A stretch of DNA of 64,000 nt. It comes from Trichostrongylus colubriformis. Taxonomy: Eukaryota > Nematoda > Chromadorea > Rhabditida > Trichostrongylidae. The stretch spans positions 20,647,743-20,711,742 of the forward strand of contig OZ022256.1 of NCBI GenBank assembly GCA_963978905.1, read 5' to 3'. The notes below the pieces were generated by a model. The model had not been told where the DNA came from. It did no database searches and worked only from the letters and a program-made list of their open reading frames with translations. Position numbers and translations under genes: made by a program. This document shows positions 24,101 through 34,473 of the stretch, piece by piece (position 1 is the stretch's first letter; each line of letters begins with the position of its first letter).

Positions 24101-27100
24101 GAAGCCGTATGTGCCTGGGTACTGAAGCGAATACCGTGTGCTATACGAGGAAGTAAATTTGAGGTACGATTCATTACCAGACCTACAGCAATATATTGCG
24201 TAGTGCACACCACGAAGCGAATTTGTTTGAAGACCCCTAGAAGTGGCAATTTCGGTTATCCGGGTTTCTTCATCCATCGCATTTGTCCTCTTTTGTTCGT
24301 TTTGACTTTTTATCAACCCCTCCCGGTCTCTTCAAAGACACAATTCACCTCTCACTCCGCGGTGGGGTGAGGAATAAACCATTGGGAGCCGTCCCGACAG
24401 GTCATTTTGACTCAATAATTAATCGAAGCGACAGTAAATTAGTGAAACACTTATTTTCTCATTACTTCGGTGCAGGAAGTACATTCAAAATATACTACCA
24501 AAACAGCCTATGCATCATCACAGACCAAAAATGCAGTATTCAACTATAAAAAGTTAACGAAAAAGTAGACTAACCGATTCTTCATGTGCGCGCTCAGCAG
24601 TACAGACATAGTTAACGAATTTCCGATGACGGCCACAAGAAATTGCACTGGGAACAGGAGCTGAAAAATTTCGAGCTTAATGAGTTGTAAGAGACAAAAG
24701 AATGTGAATCAAAAGTTAGAAACATGTTCAACACACGAGTTGAAACGCCTCCAAAAATTATGCCGTATTTTGTCCTGGAAAAAGGGTGAAGTCGTATTTG
24801 AGGGCAAAATCCTCGAGTACCATATTCAGTCTCAAGCAGGCTGCTTTCGTGTTGTGGCAGACAGCCAGTGATCATATTTTGTAGTGGTCAATAGTCCTAC
24901 GGTTACCGATCGATGACTTTTTAGACACTTTTTGGTATAGGAACAACATTAGCCGTCAGGAAGGGATCGAATCATCATTGAGATATGGGGGGGGGGGGGT
25001 CGTATTCCTTCAATGCAATATGGAGGGGATGGTAGTTGAGGGTAGGAAAATGGCATTCCTTGTCATGACTGACTTGTCAATAAGGCATCATATCGACATG
25101 CAGAATCTTCCAAAGGTAGTACTATTCAAAATTCAAAACTATTCAAAAAATCAAATTCAAACGTGCTACATCATACCATTCAACAACTTGTCCCCCTCGC
25201 TAATATAGCATCAAAAAAGCGATGCTGATCTGTCGGGCAGCAGATAGTCTACTGCTTCCGCTTTAAAGCTCTCTAGAACTTGAAAATATCAGTGCGAAAA
25301 CCTGCTCTCAATTCCACCTACAAGAAGGACCAGCTTCGAAGGTTTCTTCTCTTGCAGCATATGTAGTGCTCAGTACTTTACTACCAGTCGCTCACAGTTG
25401 ATTTAGAACTGTTCAACATGTGGGCTTTGCATCCGTGACGGGGCCGCTCCTTAGGCACCCCATAGAAATCATCTGTTACGCGAGAGAGCGCGTGATCTCA
25501 TTCATTCTGTGAAAAAAGAAGGTTCACTCGGTTTATGCTTTCCTTTTTCGAAAATCGTTATGCATCACAGAAACATCCATCATTGAAAAGTGCATACGGA
25601 ATAATGGCAGTATTGACGGAAGTGCTTGAATGTATTGAAAAATAGAAGTAATTTCAGAAATGGCCCCTCTGAGCCACTGTTTTCAAAAAGATGGATAAGA
25701 TAGCTTCGAGGTATTTTACTTAAGCGAAGCAAAAAACAAAAACTGAGGTTTTACTGAAGGAATTATCTTTACAGCAAATTTACCGATATGATGCATTTAC
25801 TGTTGTCGGCAAGCTCCAGAACGTTGACGATATCATAGTTGCCGAACGTTTTCGGAGGTTTCGTGAGGAGAAAGAGGCAAAGAAATTGCCCCGTCCTGAG
25901 CCCAGTTTTTTGGAGGCGATCGCAAAACAAGCACCCCTTGTCCATGCAATCCTTCAGCTGAACGATGATCGAATGGGAGAGAAATCAAAAGAAAGCAAGG
26001 CTGCAGGCTCCTCTGAATCATCGCATTGTCAAAGATGACGAACGGTCGTCAGGGCGCACCCAGGTGTAGAAGAAAATGGCCGCTCCGGTACTACCCCCCC
26101 CCCCCTACCCTCGACGGTTACATATTAGGTTGTAGGGAAAGTTGTGGGAGGTGTGCGCAATTCAACTTCGAGAGATCATAGCTCGGCTCAGACTGCACCT
26201 TATCACTAAAAACAAGTACCAGTCGATATAATACACTTTTGACAATATCGCGCATATTTGATTCTCTTATTTTGATGAAGGACTGGCAATTTATATTGCT
26301 CTAAATAAAAAAAAAACTCGACTCTAAATCACCATTCTTTCTTGGCACTCTGCTATTGAAGGAGCTGTCCAGATGTCTGGAAAAATAGAGCTTAGTTAAT
26401 GCTAGATCAGGTAGATATGATGAACGCATGGCTGCTCCGAGGAGTCCCGCAGCACCCTTTTTGGTTTTTTTTTCGAATCAAAACTACTGTCATCCACATT
26501 TTTGTGGAGAAGGCTGATACTTCCTTATATGTCTCGCCAGTAAACAAGGCCATCGCTTTCTGCCGATCGAAGTGATTTGAATAGCTGAAAATTCGAGTAA
26601 CTCATTCTCATTTCTGCACTACTGAAACCGGGTTCAAAGTGTTCCATCCAATGCCATACCCCTCCCCTTGCAATACTCACATTTGTGGTTGCCTTGTTCG
26701 GACTGGACTAAACAAGAACTCATGAAGAGAAGTCATGCAAAAAGTGCCATTTTCGCTGCACTTTAAAATTTTCCTAATAACTCTAAAAGCTTGTGGCAGC
26801 CCTAGGAATAATTCAGAAAGAGCATCTTTTTTGTCTATCTAAGGAACGCAATTATAACATGATTCGTGTGACGCGCTTTGAGGTTTGAGTTTGTCTTGCG
26901 GGAGCGCGGAACCAACCAAAACCTTCCTTACAACCTAACAAATACGACCTCCCCTTCATAATTTACGCAATCAGCTGACAACACGTTTCGCTTAACATCA
27001 AGCCTGGGAACATCGCTGCTGACCTCTACAATTACGAACCGCCATCCTACCCGTCAAATATGACGGCTGCCCCCCTCTCCCCCTGTCGGAAGATCTTCGA

Positions 27101-30100
27101 CTTCCGATGTGCATTGGAGTGTCGTTAGGGGAGGCTTCAGAGCGCAGAGTGTGGTGTGTGAGCTGTGTACTTGGTTCTAAGCCAATTACGGTGCTTCACT
27201 TTTAGGATAGGATGGAGATTACGGTGATCACAACCACATACAACGCCTCTAGCTTACACCCATCGCATCGCAAGAAGCACGATACTTTGCGAGATTGTGT
27301 CCTCATAATGCAGAACTCATCAAATAGCGTCTACTAACCCATTCACGGCCGTCATGGGCTCAATGGTCATTTCAGGTTTGAGACGTCCCTGGCAGTGAGT
27401 ATCGTAGACCATCATCCCATCACTGCTCAACAGCCATAGTCGAGCAGTGATGCGAGCAACATCCAATGACTGCTCAACATTTGCTTAAGAGTTTCATTAC
27501 TTTTTATACGTGTACCGATCCCTTAGAGAGTTTCGTAGAACGAAAAAGATGGATTGCATTCCTTCTCGAGGCAACCAGCAATTTTCCTCTTCTCCTTTGC
27601 ATTACAAAAACTTGCCTATTTTTGAATAGTAAAACAAAGTTGTAAATTATGAATTGGTCAAAGTTTGTGCATTGAAATTCGAATATTCAGAATACTGGTT
27701 CACTTTTGCAGTATCGATAAAAAAGATAAATGAGTAATCTCCGCACACAACAGTCATCTACATATTAGGTGTATGCAAAATAAATGGCCAAAACACACCA
27801 CTTTGTTCGAAAAGCCATAACTTCGCTCGGACACAGCTATATTTGTCGAATTAAAAATCATTCAAATCTACACAGCTTTGCCAACGATCTTGTGAAGAAA
27901 ATATGCCATCATGATTAAATTCTGGATTGCGAGAATCAGTAAAGTCAAGAGTGGCATTTTCAACCTGCATCCTATCGGCGAGCTCCTTCTGACAGAGAGA
28001 ACCCGGAAAAAGCGGTAATCCGTCGGAGATAAGTCTGGGGAATGAGCGAGGTGAGGGAGAGTCTCGATGCCTTATCATATCAGTTTTTGGTAACTTGCAA
28101 AGTGTGGGGTTTTGCGTTATCGTGCAACAGGATAGGACCCCTTCTGTTTGTCAGCGAGGGTCACACTTTTTGCAACTTTTCATATATCAGAACCAAGTCG
28201 CCGTAGTAGGACTCTGCTGTGATGGTCTGACCACGTTGCAGCAGGCTGAAATGGATTACGCCCTCACAACACCACCAAACCGTGAGCATCTTTGATGCGG
28301 GTCATCCTGAAGATTAAAGTCTCCAGAAGCACACCTCGCAAACCAACGGCGCACGGTTCTTTCGGCAGGGGACTCCTGGTTTCGTGTTGCAAGTGTTCCG
28401 ATTTCTAGAGGTCGGCACCGAACTGGGTCACCGCCCTTCGCGAATTGTCCGAATGGTGGCGTGTCCTGCCGTCTGGGCTCTCCCAGATTTGCCCAAGCCT
28501 TTTTAGGGGAGAAGCTTTAGCAGCGTTATTTACCTGTCTTTACGTGATTGCAATCCGTCGCGCAACCTGACCTGACCTCACCAATCGGAACACTTGCACT
28601 CCACCCGAGGTCCGAAGTGGCTTCGGCCCCGGAATGACCCAGTTTAAACTGATGAAGCATGATCATGCAAAAATCGTACCTTTCCATCCTGAGTTTTAGA
28701 GCCTGTAAAAACCTATTTCCAAAGGCCGCTACTGAAGGAAGTGTGGCTTGAAAAGGGCTGAACATGACTTACAATATGATACATTCAGGCTGACTCGAGC
28801 TGTGAAACAGCGCCGAAAAAAGGCTTATCATGGAACGGCATTTTATTTTGCACACACCTTATACATAACTTTGTTGAGAGGTTGATTGGTCTTCTTTTTT
28901 CATTATAACGTGATTGCGGAATAGCTAATGGGGAACTGCGGCAATAGGTACACCAAAACTTGGCTTCATTTTTTACCGTATGCCAGAACAATGGAGTATA
29001 TGTACGAGATCCCTATGCCTTGTGTAGCAGAAGAAATCAGTCAAACAACTCCTTGGTTGTTTCCTCGGTCGACCAGGGAGCATCGTAGCTTCTAACGTGA
29101 GCCATTTATAAGCCCTCAAAAGAGCACAATACTATTCAACTTCCTTCTGTTGAAAAGACATTGAATTGTCCCCAAATGCGCAGCTGCGGGGACAAATGTT
29201 CCAAACGGTTGGCACCTTCATAAAATTCCCTATTAGATTCGAGAAATCAGGCTTATTTTGTGTTTTTCCATCGCCTTCCACGTTGCAACGATTCAGGATC
29301 GTCAACAGAAAAAAGCGTCACCAGTGGACAGAGTTTCCACTTGCAAGCCTGCGTGCCCACAGACTCTCCGGCTAAAGCGAATGTGTCGCGATTTCTGATA
29401 GTCCACTTAGGTTCAACTTTATGATTCTATTCAAGAACTTGTGGTTATGGCCACTTGTGGGTAAGCGAAAATTCACGTCACTCCATCGACTTACGTGAAA
29501 TTAAGATTGCTACGTGAAAGCATTTTCACGAGCTCTGCTCGATCAGAAAAAGCAGTGTTCAGTCATCCGCAGTTCCGGATTTATTCTCTAAGAGCAGTCT
29601 ATGAGATCTCATTCGAGGTGAGCCAAATTGTCTGGGCCAAGTATAAGGACGACCAAAATGGTCGCCGTTGACATATTGTCCAGGCTAAGCCATGTACGAA
29701 AATTGGGTTCAAAATCGAGAAGAAGGTTAAGTGCGTGGAATCTCCTTGAGAAAGCAACAAATTAGTTAGGCCCATATTTGCTTAGGCATGCCGGTGTTTG
29801 CGTGTATGCTGTGAGTTTCGATGCCTCCATCGTTCTCAATGTAACTAGTTTTCTGGTGCTATGAAATTGCAGCGAAGTTTTTCTAAAAAAGGAAGTGAAG
29901 CGGCCCCACTCAGGCCAATAAAGCCATCCATTCTTAGAGTTGATGGTTTCACTGGACTCGCTTTGGATGATAATAGGATGGTTTGTGGATCGGTCACCAC
30001 CGTCATAGTGCATGAGCTGGGCGACGATCAACTGCCACCATAATTCTGAATGGAAGCAAACTATGTGGTGCTTCATTCAGCGCTCGATACATTGCCCTCC

Positions 30101-33100
30101 ATCGCTATGAGTGCCGAACTACTCTTCCATTTTGATTCATCCCGTGAAGATTAATCCTGGTCTCATTCCGTTGTGTTCAAGCCCTGTCGGTGTCAGCAAA
30201 ATGTCTAATGCTACATCTACAGTTGATGCAACCATTTCGTGGATTACTCTTCACTGCTTTTAGATTCTACACGAGGACATTCTATCGATTCTATCGCTGT
30301 TGTTGTTTACAAATTAGATCTGCATGTAACAGAAATGGTGCCTCAGCTAGAGGATATAGTTACTTTCCGTTACTCCATTCACAAAAAGAGCTAGCCAAAG
30401 TGGGCGAGCAATTCTAGCACTACATATTCATTCATACCTACCTATATTTGCAAAATGCAAGTGATAAAAGCGTCTGAAAAGCCATTTCTGCCTACGCCAA
30501 TAATCTGATGGACTACTGGTTTAAGTGAGTACGCCCATAGAATATTATTTTAAGTAGATGATGACCAGTACATCGAGTTATTAATACTTATAAGATATGG
30601 AAAACACTTATATTCGGTACACCGCCGCTGAATCGGCTACAATAGCTTTAGATGTGAATTATATGGCAATGCTGATTTTCTCACGGTGCCTAGCGCTTGG
30701 TCACGTCGCCGGAGCCACTAGCTGCGACGCTCTTTTGCGCGCGGCCAGATCATAAGAAAAGCAGTGAGGCATTTGTCTCGTTCGAAGACGCAATTCGAAT
30801 GTCCTGGCCAATGACCATTGCCATTTACTTCAACTTGCTTAATAATCGCGCGAGCGACAAATCATTAGCGGTTGACTCTTGCATCCTTCTACATCGTGAG
30901 ATGTGCATACATAGTTTGCATAATAGCGGTGGCAATAGGTACTGTATCCACTACTATAGCGGCCATGTAGTGCGTATAATGTCGTGATCACCCAATTCTC
31001 ATCTTCCAACAATAGCAGGAATTGAAAGTTTTTCGCATGTTTTGTCGGTAATACTGGGCAAGCCACTTCAAAGTATCGTTTTTACCAAATAGGTCCTTAT
31101 GTTTGAACCAACAACAGCCAGTACGAATACACGGAACCCAACAGCTATTAATCTCTTCGCAGAAGTTCCGCTCAGAACAGAATATTGAGTAAATTATGCT
31201 GCTGAATTATGCAGCGCCAGATCTCTAATTGGACTTCCTCAAAGTGACTCAGAGCATCCGGTAAAACAAACCGGGGAAGGTTGCCTGGAGAAGAAAAATC
31301 ACTTATACTAGGTTGTGCAATAAGTTTGAGGCGCTTTTATGCCCTGCTGTTCACAACCTGTTCCCCGTCTTTCAACGAATCATATATGTATGTTTTCGAT
31401 AAGGCTTGTTCAGCTCTACAGCATGGTGCTACTAAATTTTTTTGGTTCTCTTTTGTTTGATATTCATGCGATTTAGGAATAGAGCGATCTGAAGGAAGAA
31501 ATTTGCACTTTCGGTATCTCCTCTTCTTCCCCTACCACCGATGCCAAAAAGAATATATACATACATAGCATTCAATAGAGCTTTTTCTGCACTTCAATCA
31601 GGTCTCATTAGTGAATCCACCCGTAGTTTTATGATTCAAAGGCCTATGAATCTTCTCAGCAGAAATATACAGTAGCGCTCAAAAGTCTTCGGCGAAATGG
31701 TCTCTCACTTGGGTTTTTTCACTTGTAACTTTTTTGCAACTGCACCGATTTAAGAGAAATTTTAGTATGTTGTACTCGGAGACTCTGCATACTTAATATA
31801 CTATTTTGGCGCGCAACGGTGTAGGTTACGTGGTTATATGAAATTTTTTTAATTTTGGCATGCCATCGCTATGCCGTCCCGCTGTGCCGCTATTATCAGA
31901 AGTCGTGGTCTTCCTACAAAATATTAATGTTCCCTGAGGCTTGCTCGTTTTGTTTTTGTAAAAAAAGCCGTTTTTCTTGAACAAGCCTCTTACTTTTTTT
32001 GGGTGGTATTGTAGTAAATTCTTGTAAAAAATCACGAAAAGTGGCAAGCGGCGCTCAAGTAGAAGGAAATGTTGACAATAGGTTCAGGCACCACATATTA
32101 AAATTTTGTCAAATTTGGTCAAGTAGAAAAAAAGTTATGACAAAAAAGTTTTGGCCGAAGACTTTTGAGCGTTACTGTATATCTTCGAAGTCTGCTATTT
32201 TGCCAAAATCGGGGTTTTTTTCCGAATGATGGTACAGGAGTGCTGAGTTATGAGCTAAAGTTTGATCTCAGGCTGGGCTCAAACCCCTCCACCCTTTCCG
32301 GACATACATGCTAATCTATTGCAGTTCCCCTTAAGTCAGCTTTTTAATGGTATATTTACCGGGGTTTATCAGTTCTTTCAACTTTCTTTCGCGTACAAAA
32401 ACAGTAGCTATTCAAAATCAATATCTTCAAAATCAGTTTTTCTGAATAGTTTTATCAGATCAGAAACCCTCAGTTAGAACAGTAAATTGTTCAGGGATGT
32501 ATTATTCCCTCATGTGATTCGATATAGCGTGGAGAAGGCCAGCTTTTTTGAGCTTTGCCAAGAGTGCCAAATGTTTCGCGAGTTGCCAATAGTGCAGATG
32601 TTTGTATGCAAACCACTCCATTTTCAGGGCAAAAGACAGCAAACATCTAAAATTTTAAATACCAAACAGTACCATTATTAGAGCTGACAAGCCCCAGAAC
32701 CTATGCGCATACACTTTTCGACTTCAATGTTACACGAAAATGAGAAAAAGTCAAAAATACGGATTTCTGCCCTCAGCATACTCCACTTCTGAACTTACAG
32801 GTTCTAAACAACCAACGATTCACTGAAAAAACGTATTATACGGATTTGTAAAGCAGAAGATCTAATTTATAAGCTTTATCGAAATGTGAAGAGAATGTTG
32901 TGAAACGCAGGGAATAAAAATGGCATAAACTTATTGCACAACCGATATGTAGTTCACTGACAGATTCTTGATAAGACCAAAACTTGCCTACATACTCATT
33001 AATTGAGGGTAGAACCTCGTCTACCAAAGTATTTCCCTTCAGAGCATTTTCGATAAGGTGCTATCCCTGGTTCTTCAATAAATTTGATTCGATTTCGAGC

Positions 33101-34320
33101 CCTTCAGGTGAGCGATTCAATTTGTGGGAATGGGCCGGTTCGTGAAAGCTGCAGATAAATGGGTTGCAGATAAATGGATAGCCTCCCCAGAGATGTCTCT
33201 ATAGTTAGATATCGCACGTGATATATTCTTGACATTAGTATAAAAGGATGTGGAATGCTCTATGTTATATATATTCAGAAGCGCTGCGGCAGATGATTGC
33301 GATTTGGCCTCTACAATGATCTCCGGGGTATACACATCAAGGCTTTCATTCACCCAGACGGGCCTGGAATCACCTCTCTCGAAAGTATGGGTGAATTAGT
33401 TGGCTTGGGCGACCATTGATCCCGCACCCTGAAATTGGTAGCGATAGGCTGCAGGGGTTACTACACCTCCTACAGCTCATCGATGAGTTACTGTTTGTGT
33501 AGTGAGCACTTAAACCGAAAATTCAGCTGCGTAACCAGGTAGCTAACGGATCACTCAGTTCGTAGGGCGAGTGGACGGTTGGGTTGTAGGTTAGACTACA
33601 TTAATTGGTTCCCCGCCCGCGACTGATGCTTTGCTCCTTGAGTATGCACTTTAAGACTATCGAACCAGGTCACATTACGAAAGCAAGCGCGGCCGCGCTT
33701 CTCAGCACCCGGTCAATTTAGAATGGGATCAAAGCACCCAGCGTGAGAGACAAAGCCATTCGCGTGGCTCGGTGACCTAGTAACATTTCTGACGAACATG
33801 CATTCTTTGAATGTTCAACAAAAAAATTATGTAAATGTCGTCATGCAGCTGCTCAGCGAGGAAGACCACAGATATCGCTCAGCAAATTTCAAAGTGTAAG
33901 ACATAACGTTGCTGAAAGAAGCAAAACGTGGTGAAACACTTGCGGCTAACTTTTCTTTCCTGGCACATTGTGGAGTGTGCAGAGAGTGCATAAATCACTC
34001 AGATTTACGGTAGCTGCGGTAGCAGTCATGTACCTCGTATAATGTTGTGATCACTCAGTTTTATCTCCCATCACAGCACAAAGTATAAGCAATAGTATAA
34101 GCGAAATTTCCATAAAAACCAAATACTCAGAATGCACTTGGGTTTCACTTTTAGCAGCGAACTGTATTTCTCCGATCATTTGCATTATTCAAGTAAACAG
34201 AGCAGAGGAAGTAAGTTTTTATGCAAATCGTATTACCTGATTGATTCTTTTCTCAGTATCGGTCATCAGGAGCATCATTTCATCAGGAAAACAGCGCGAG
34301 TTTTTTTGAGTAGCGTTCAT
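15016..34320 (-). CDS. Rhodopsin-family neuropeptide-type GPCR gene (spliced; span)
   Basis: Eight exons on the minus strand join in phase, 5' to 3': 34320-34237, 24660-24575, 19895-19716, 19499-19427, 17839-17781, 17485-17239, 15875-15718 and 15186-15016. Together they encode 352 codons plus two bases, so a last exon is still missing. The product has an extracellular N-terminus, TM1 with the GN dipeptide, TM2 with LALCD, TM3 ending in ERLLIVKFP in place of DRY, TM4, a Cys-rich second extracellular loop, TM5, TM6 with LTQGPSA in place of CWxP, and TM7 with GKMLNVVLFC in place of NPxxY. This is a seven-transmembrane plasma-membrane receptor of the invertebrate FMRFamide-like/neuropeptide class. 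Ligand and orthologue are unknown. Introns are large (9.6 kb, 4.7 kb) and loaded with transposons. Confidence 0.85.
15718..15875 (-). CDS. GPCR exon 7: third intracellular loop and TM6
   Basis: The acceptor is CCTTACAG|GAC and the donor is GGAAG|GTAAGA. The exon encodes DLLVQTVSTNPSARHEQERK and then MTHTVLAIVTCFSLTQGPSA followed by LVFIYQLLYPSG. The first half is a charged intracellular loop. The second is TM6, with TQGPSA at the usual CWxP position. Entry phase 0 matches the end of exon 6. Confidence 0.9.
16550..16774. mobile_element. Short fold-back/TIR element
   Basis: The segment begins TGTACCCTTATGTCAG and ends with its exact reverse complement; similarity continues inward (GGATTTCGCA versus AAATTCGCA). 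The 225-bp interior is GC-rich with CG-rich blocks and no coding capacity. No target duplication is obvious. It sits in an intron of the receptor gene. Confidence 0.55.
17091..17226 (-). mobile_element. tRNA-derived SINE, truncated copy
   Basis: On the minus strand it reads GGAGGTGGTATAGTGAC, then GTGCGGGTATCAAATCTCGC, then CGCCCAGGCCAACT and TTGGTACCAGA. This matches the first ~135 bp of the copy at 50255-50550. The A-box-like TGGTRTAGTGAC and B-box-like GGNATCAAATCCC blocks are spaced as in a tRNA-derived promoter. Confidence 0.65.
17239..17485 (-). CDS. GPCR exon 6: second extracellular loop and TM5
   Basis: The acceptor is ACTTTCAG|C and the donor is CTCAG|GTATGT. After completing a split Ser codon it reads YHHVSHTCKTFAVCSGTQLI, then a loop with further Cys (GGCYS), then VILNAVFAVLLPVFAVAVLN as TM5, and a basic end (RLLKKRN). 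Several Cys in the loop could make the usual bond, although the conserved Cys at the top of TM3 is not evident. The 82-codon exon leaves in phase 0. Confidence 0.9.
17781..17839 (-). CDS. GPCR exon 5: TM4 micro-exon
   Basis: A 59-base exon has the acceptor TGATTTCAG|TCT and the donor ACGAG|GTAGGA. It encodes SRQIVFISMCILVGTFLLT, a single hydrophobic helix, plus two bases of a Ser codon completed by exon 6. It is the only segment between 17.5 and 19.4 kb that satisfies both phases and supplies the missing TM4. Confidence 0.88.
18886..19209 (+). mobile_element. tRNA-derived SINE, long copy
   Basis: Full-length-like copy: GAAGGTGGTGTAATGACACG, a decayed B box, CGCGCCCAAGCGAATCATGA, ACTGACATGCACATAGGC, TCTGAATGGAACTA and the 3' end GGGATTGATTAACGCCAAAA followed by ACTTTATCCTTTA. 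The same order of blocks occurs at 50255-50550. It lies in the receptor intron between exons 4 and 5, in the opposite orientation to the gene. Confidence 0.7.
19427..19499 (-). CDS. GPCR exon 4: end of TM3 and ER(L) motif
   Basis: The acceptor is CCTTTTCAG|G and the donor is TACAAC|GTAAGT, a near-consensus splice pair. It encodes FVLAVSVERLLIVKFPFRSL and then DNYN. ERL replaces the G-protein-coupling DRY motif, and VKFPFRS forms the start of the second intracellular loop. It joins exon 3 through a split Trp codon and leaves in phase 0. Confidence 0.9.
19716..19895 (-). CDS. GPCR exon 3: TM2, first extracellular loop, start of TM3
   Basis: The acceptor is TTTGTAG|TGCG and the donor is ATCTG|GTAAGC. 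With exon 2 it rebuilds Arg, then reads ANHLLAFLALCDMLVFVMMF (TM2 with the conserved-type LALCD), then PHYLTSLDVF and the TM3 start ALTNWFSAAAIW. The usual TM3 Cys is not apparent at the loop end. Confidence 0.9.
20481..20722. mobile_element. Fold-back element, ~100-bp arms
   Basis: The left arm (about 20481-20580) contains GTGTATGTCATTAGGACAGA and CGACGGGATGGTGCGAGC. The right arm (about 20625-20722) carries the reverse complement of both. The spacer is about 45 bp. The arms are GC-rich and imperfect, and there is no coding capacity. It lies within the receptor gene, in the large intron between exons 2 and 3. Confidence 0.65.
21306..21524 (-). other. Coding-like open frame of unknown origin
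   Basis: A 72-codon minus-strand frame is preceded in RNA sense by a weak acceptor-like GGGGCAG. It is more GC-rich than its surroundings and reads, for example, QVDPEQLLRLHPCRDVIVYP. No family is recognised. As it lies in a receptor intron it may be a repeat or pseudogene fragment. Confidence 0.15.
24575..24660 (-). CDS. GPCR exon 2: TM1
   Basis: The acceptor is AATTTTTCAG|CTC and the donor is AATCG|GTTAGT. It encodes LLFPVQFLVAVIGNSLTMSV and then LLSAHMKNR: TM1 with the GN dipeptide typical of rhodopsin-family receptors and a basic first intracellular loop. It enters in phase 0, matching exon 1, and leaves two bases of an Arg codon for exon 3. Confidence 0.9.
25775..26038 (+). CDS. Terminal exon of an unrecognised plus-strand gene
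   Basis: After a good acceptor (ATTATCTTTACAG) the frame reads QIYRYDAFTVVGKLQNVDD, then IIVAERFRRFREEKEAKKLP, then PEPSFLEAIAKQAPLVHAIL, and ends with a Ser/Lys-rich tail at TGA 26036-26038, giving 87 residues. The charged helix followed by a proline turn and a hydrophobic helix has strong protein character, and the opposite strand in this interval shows nothing comparable. I do not recognise the family. No upstream exon could be found between 24.7 and 25.8 kb. It lies inside the 9.6-kb first intron of the minus-strand GPCR, so it is either part of a nested gene, a gene interleaved with the receptor, or a stranded exon relic. An AATAAA lies near 26304. Confidence 0.5.
   Translation, partial: QIYRYDAFTVVGKLQNVDDIIVAERFRRFREEKEAKKLPRPEPSFLEAIAKQAPLVHAILQLNDDRMGEKSKESKAAGSSESSHCQR
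27765..28861 (-). mobile_element. Mariner element with TIRs and TA duplication
   Basis: The left end TTAGGTGTATGCAAAATAAA (27765) and the reverse complement of the right end, TAAGGTGTGTGCAAAATAAA, are a matching TIR pair. Both are flanked outside by TA (27763-27764 and 28862-28863). The 1.1-kb body carries a decayed mariner transposase on the minus strand. It lies in the first receptor intron, in the same orientation as the gene. Confidence 0.85.
27851..28765 (-). pseudogene. Decayed mariner transposase
   Basis: On the minus strand, in order: an N-terminal helix-turn-helix segment (MIMLHQFKLGHSGAEA), then GPILLHDNAKPHT around the second catalytic Asp of the DD34D transposase, then a C-terminal DRWQSCVDLNDF. 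These lie in different frames with stops between them, and the length is below the ~345 residues of an intact protein. The family catalyses cut-and-paste transposition at TA; this copy should be inactive. Confidence 0.8.
28900..31300. other. Receptor intron 1, otherwise unassigned
   Basis: No exon or element could be delimited. The segment around 30900-31010 shows patchy similarity to 33965-34070 (GTATAATGTNGTGATCAC block), suggesting a diverged dispersed repeat. Confidence 0.3.
31308..32946. mobile_element. Mariner-like TIR element carrying a nested insertion
   Basis: The left end CTAGGTTGTGCAATAAGTTT (31308) and the reverse complement of the right end, CGGTTGTGCAATAAGTTTAT (about 32926-32946), form a TIR pair of mariner type (GGTTGTGCAATAAGTTT identical in both). 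Removing the 508-bp element nested inside leaves about 1.1 kb. No transposase motifs are recognisable, so it is non-autonomous or fully decayed. Confidence 0.6.
31670..32177. mobile_element. 508-bp Tc1/mariner-type MITE
   Basis: The ends CAGTAGCGCTCAAAAGTCTT (left) and CAGTAACGCTCAAAAGTCTT (right, reverse complement) differ by one base in 20. Both are followed by CGGC, and both ends are flanked outside by TA. The CAGT start and TA target suit the Tc1 group. There is no ORF of note in the interior. Confidence 0.8.
33365..33475 (-). mobile_element. tRNA-derived SINE, truncated copy
   Basis: On the minus strand it reads AGGAGGTGTAGTAACCCCTG, GGGTGCGGGATCAATGGTCG and CCCAAGCCAACTAATTCACC, matching the 5' part of the SINE at 50255-50550. 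It is truncated and diverged. Confidence 0.5.
34237..34320 (-). CDS. GPCR exon 1: N-terminus, start codon
   Basis: The ATG at 34320 opens 28 codons reading MNATQKNSRCFPDE and then MMLLMTDTEKRINQ, ending at the donor ATCAG|GTAATA in phase 0. An Asn-x-Thr glycosylation site, a Cys and an RIN segment just before TM1 suit the extracellular end of this receptor class. A strong acceptor-like TTATTCAG lies 12 bases before the ATG (next base 34332). It may be a trans-splice (spliced-leader) or cis-splice site and supports this start. The frame stays open upstream to an ATG at 34407, which is less likely. Confidence 0.7.
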
Positions 34321-34473
34321 CGTCGGTACTTTCTGAATAAGAACGTGAATACTGTTGGTGATGAGGTATACATTTGTACACATATCGACGGTAAGTGGCT
34401 CGAGCAATGCGATTTAAAAATTGCTTCAAACGACATGAATCGAATTTGGGGGCACACACCAGGATTATCGGGG

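Noticed and set aside
29600..30110. Possible Tc1 transposase region
   Set aside because: Overlapping frames exist, but I could not place any DDE motif or TIR pair.
30880..31010. Hydrophobic frame read as a possible transporter helix
   Set aside because: A related diverged segment at 33965-34070 does not preserve the frame, so this is more likely a dispersed repeat.
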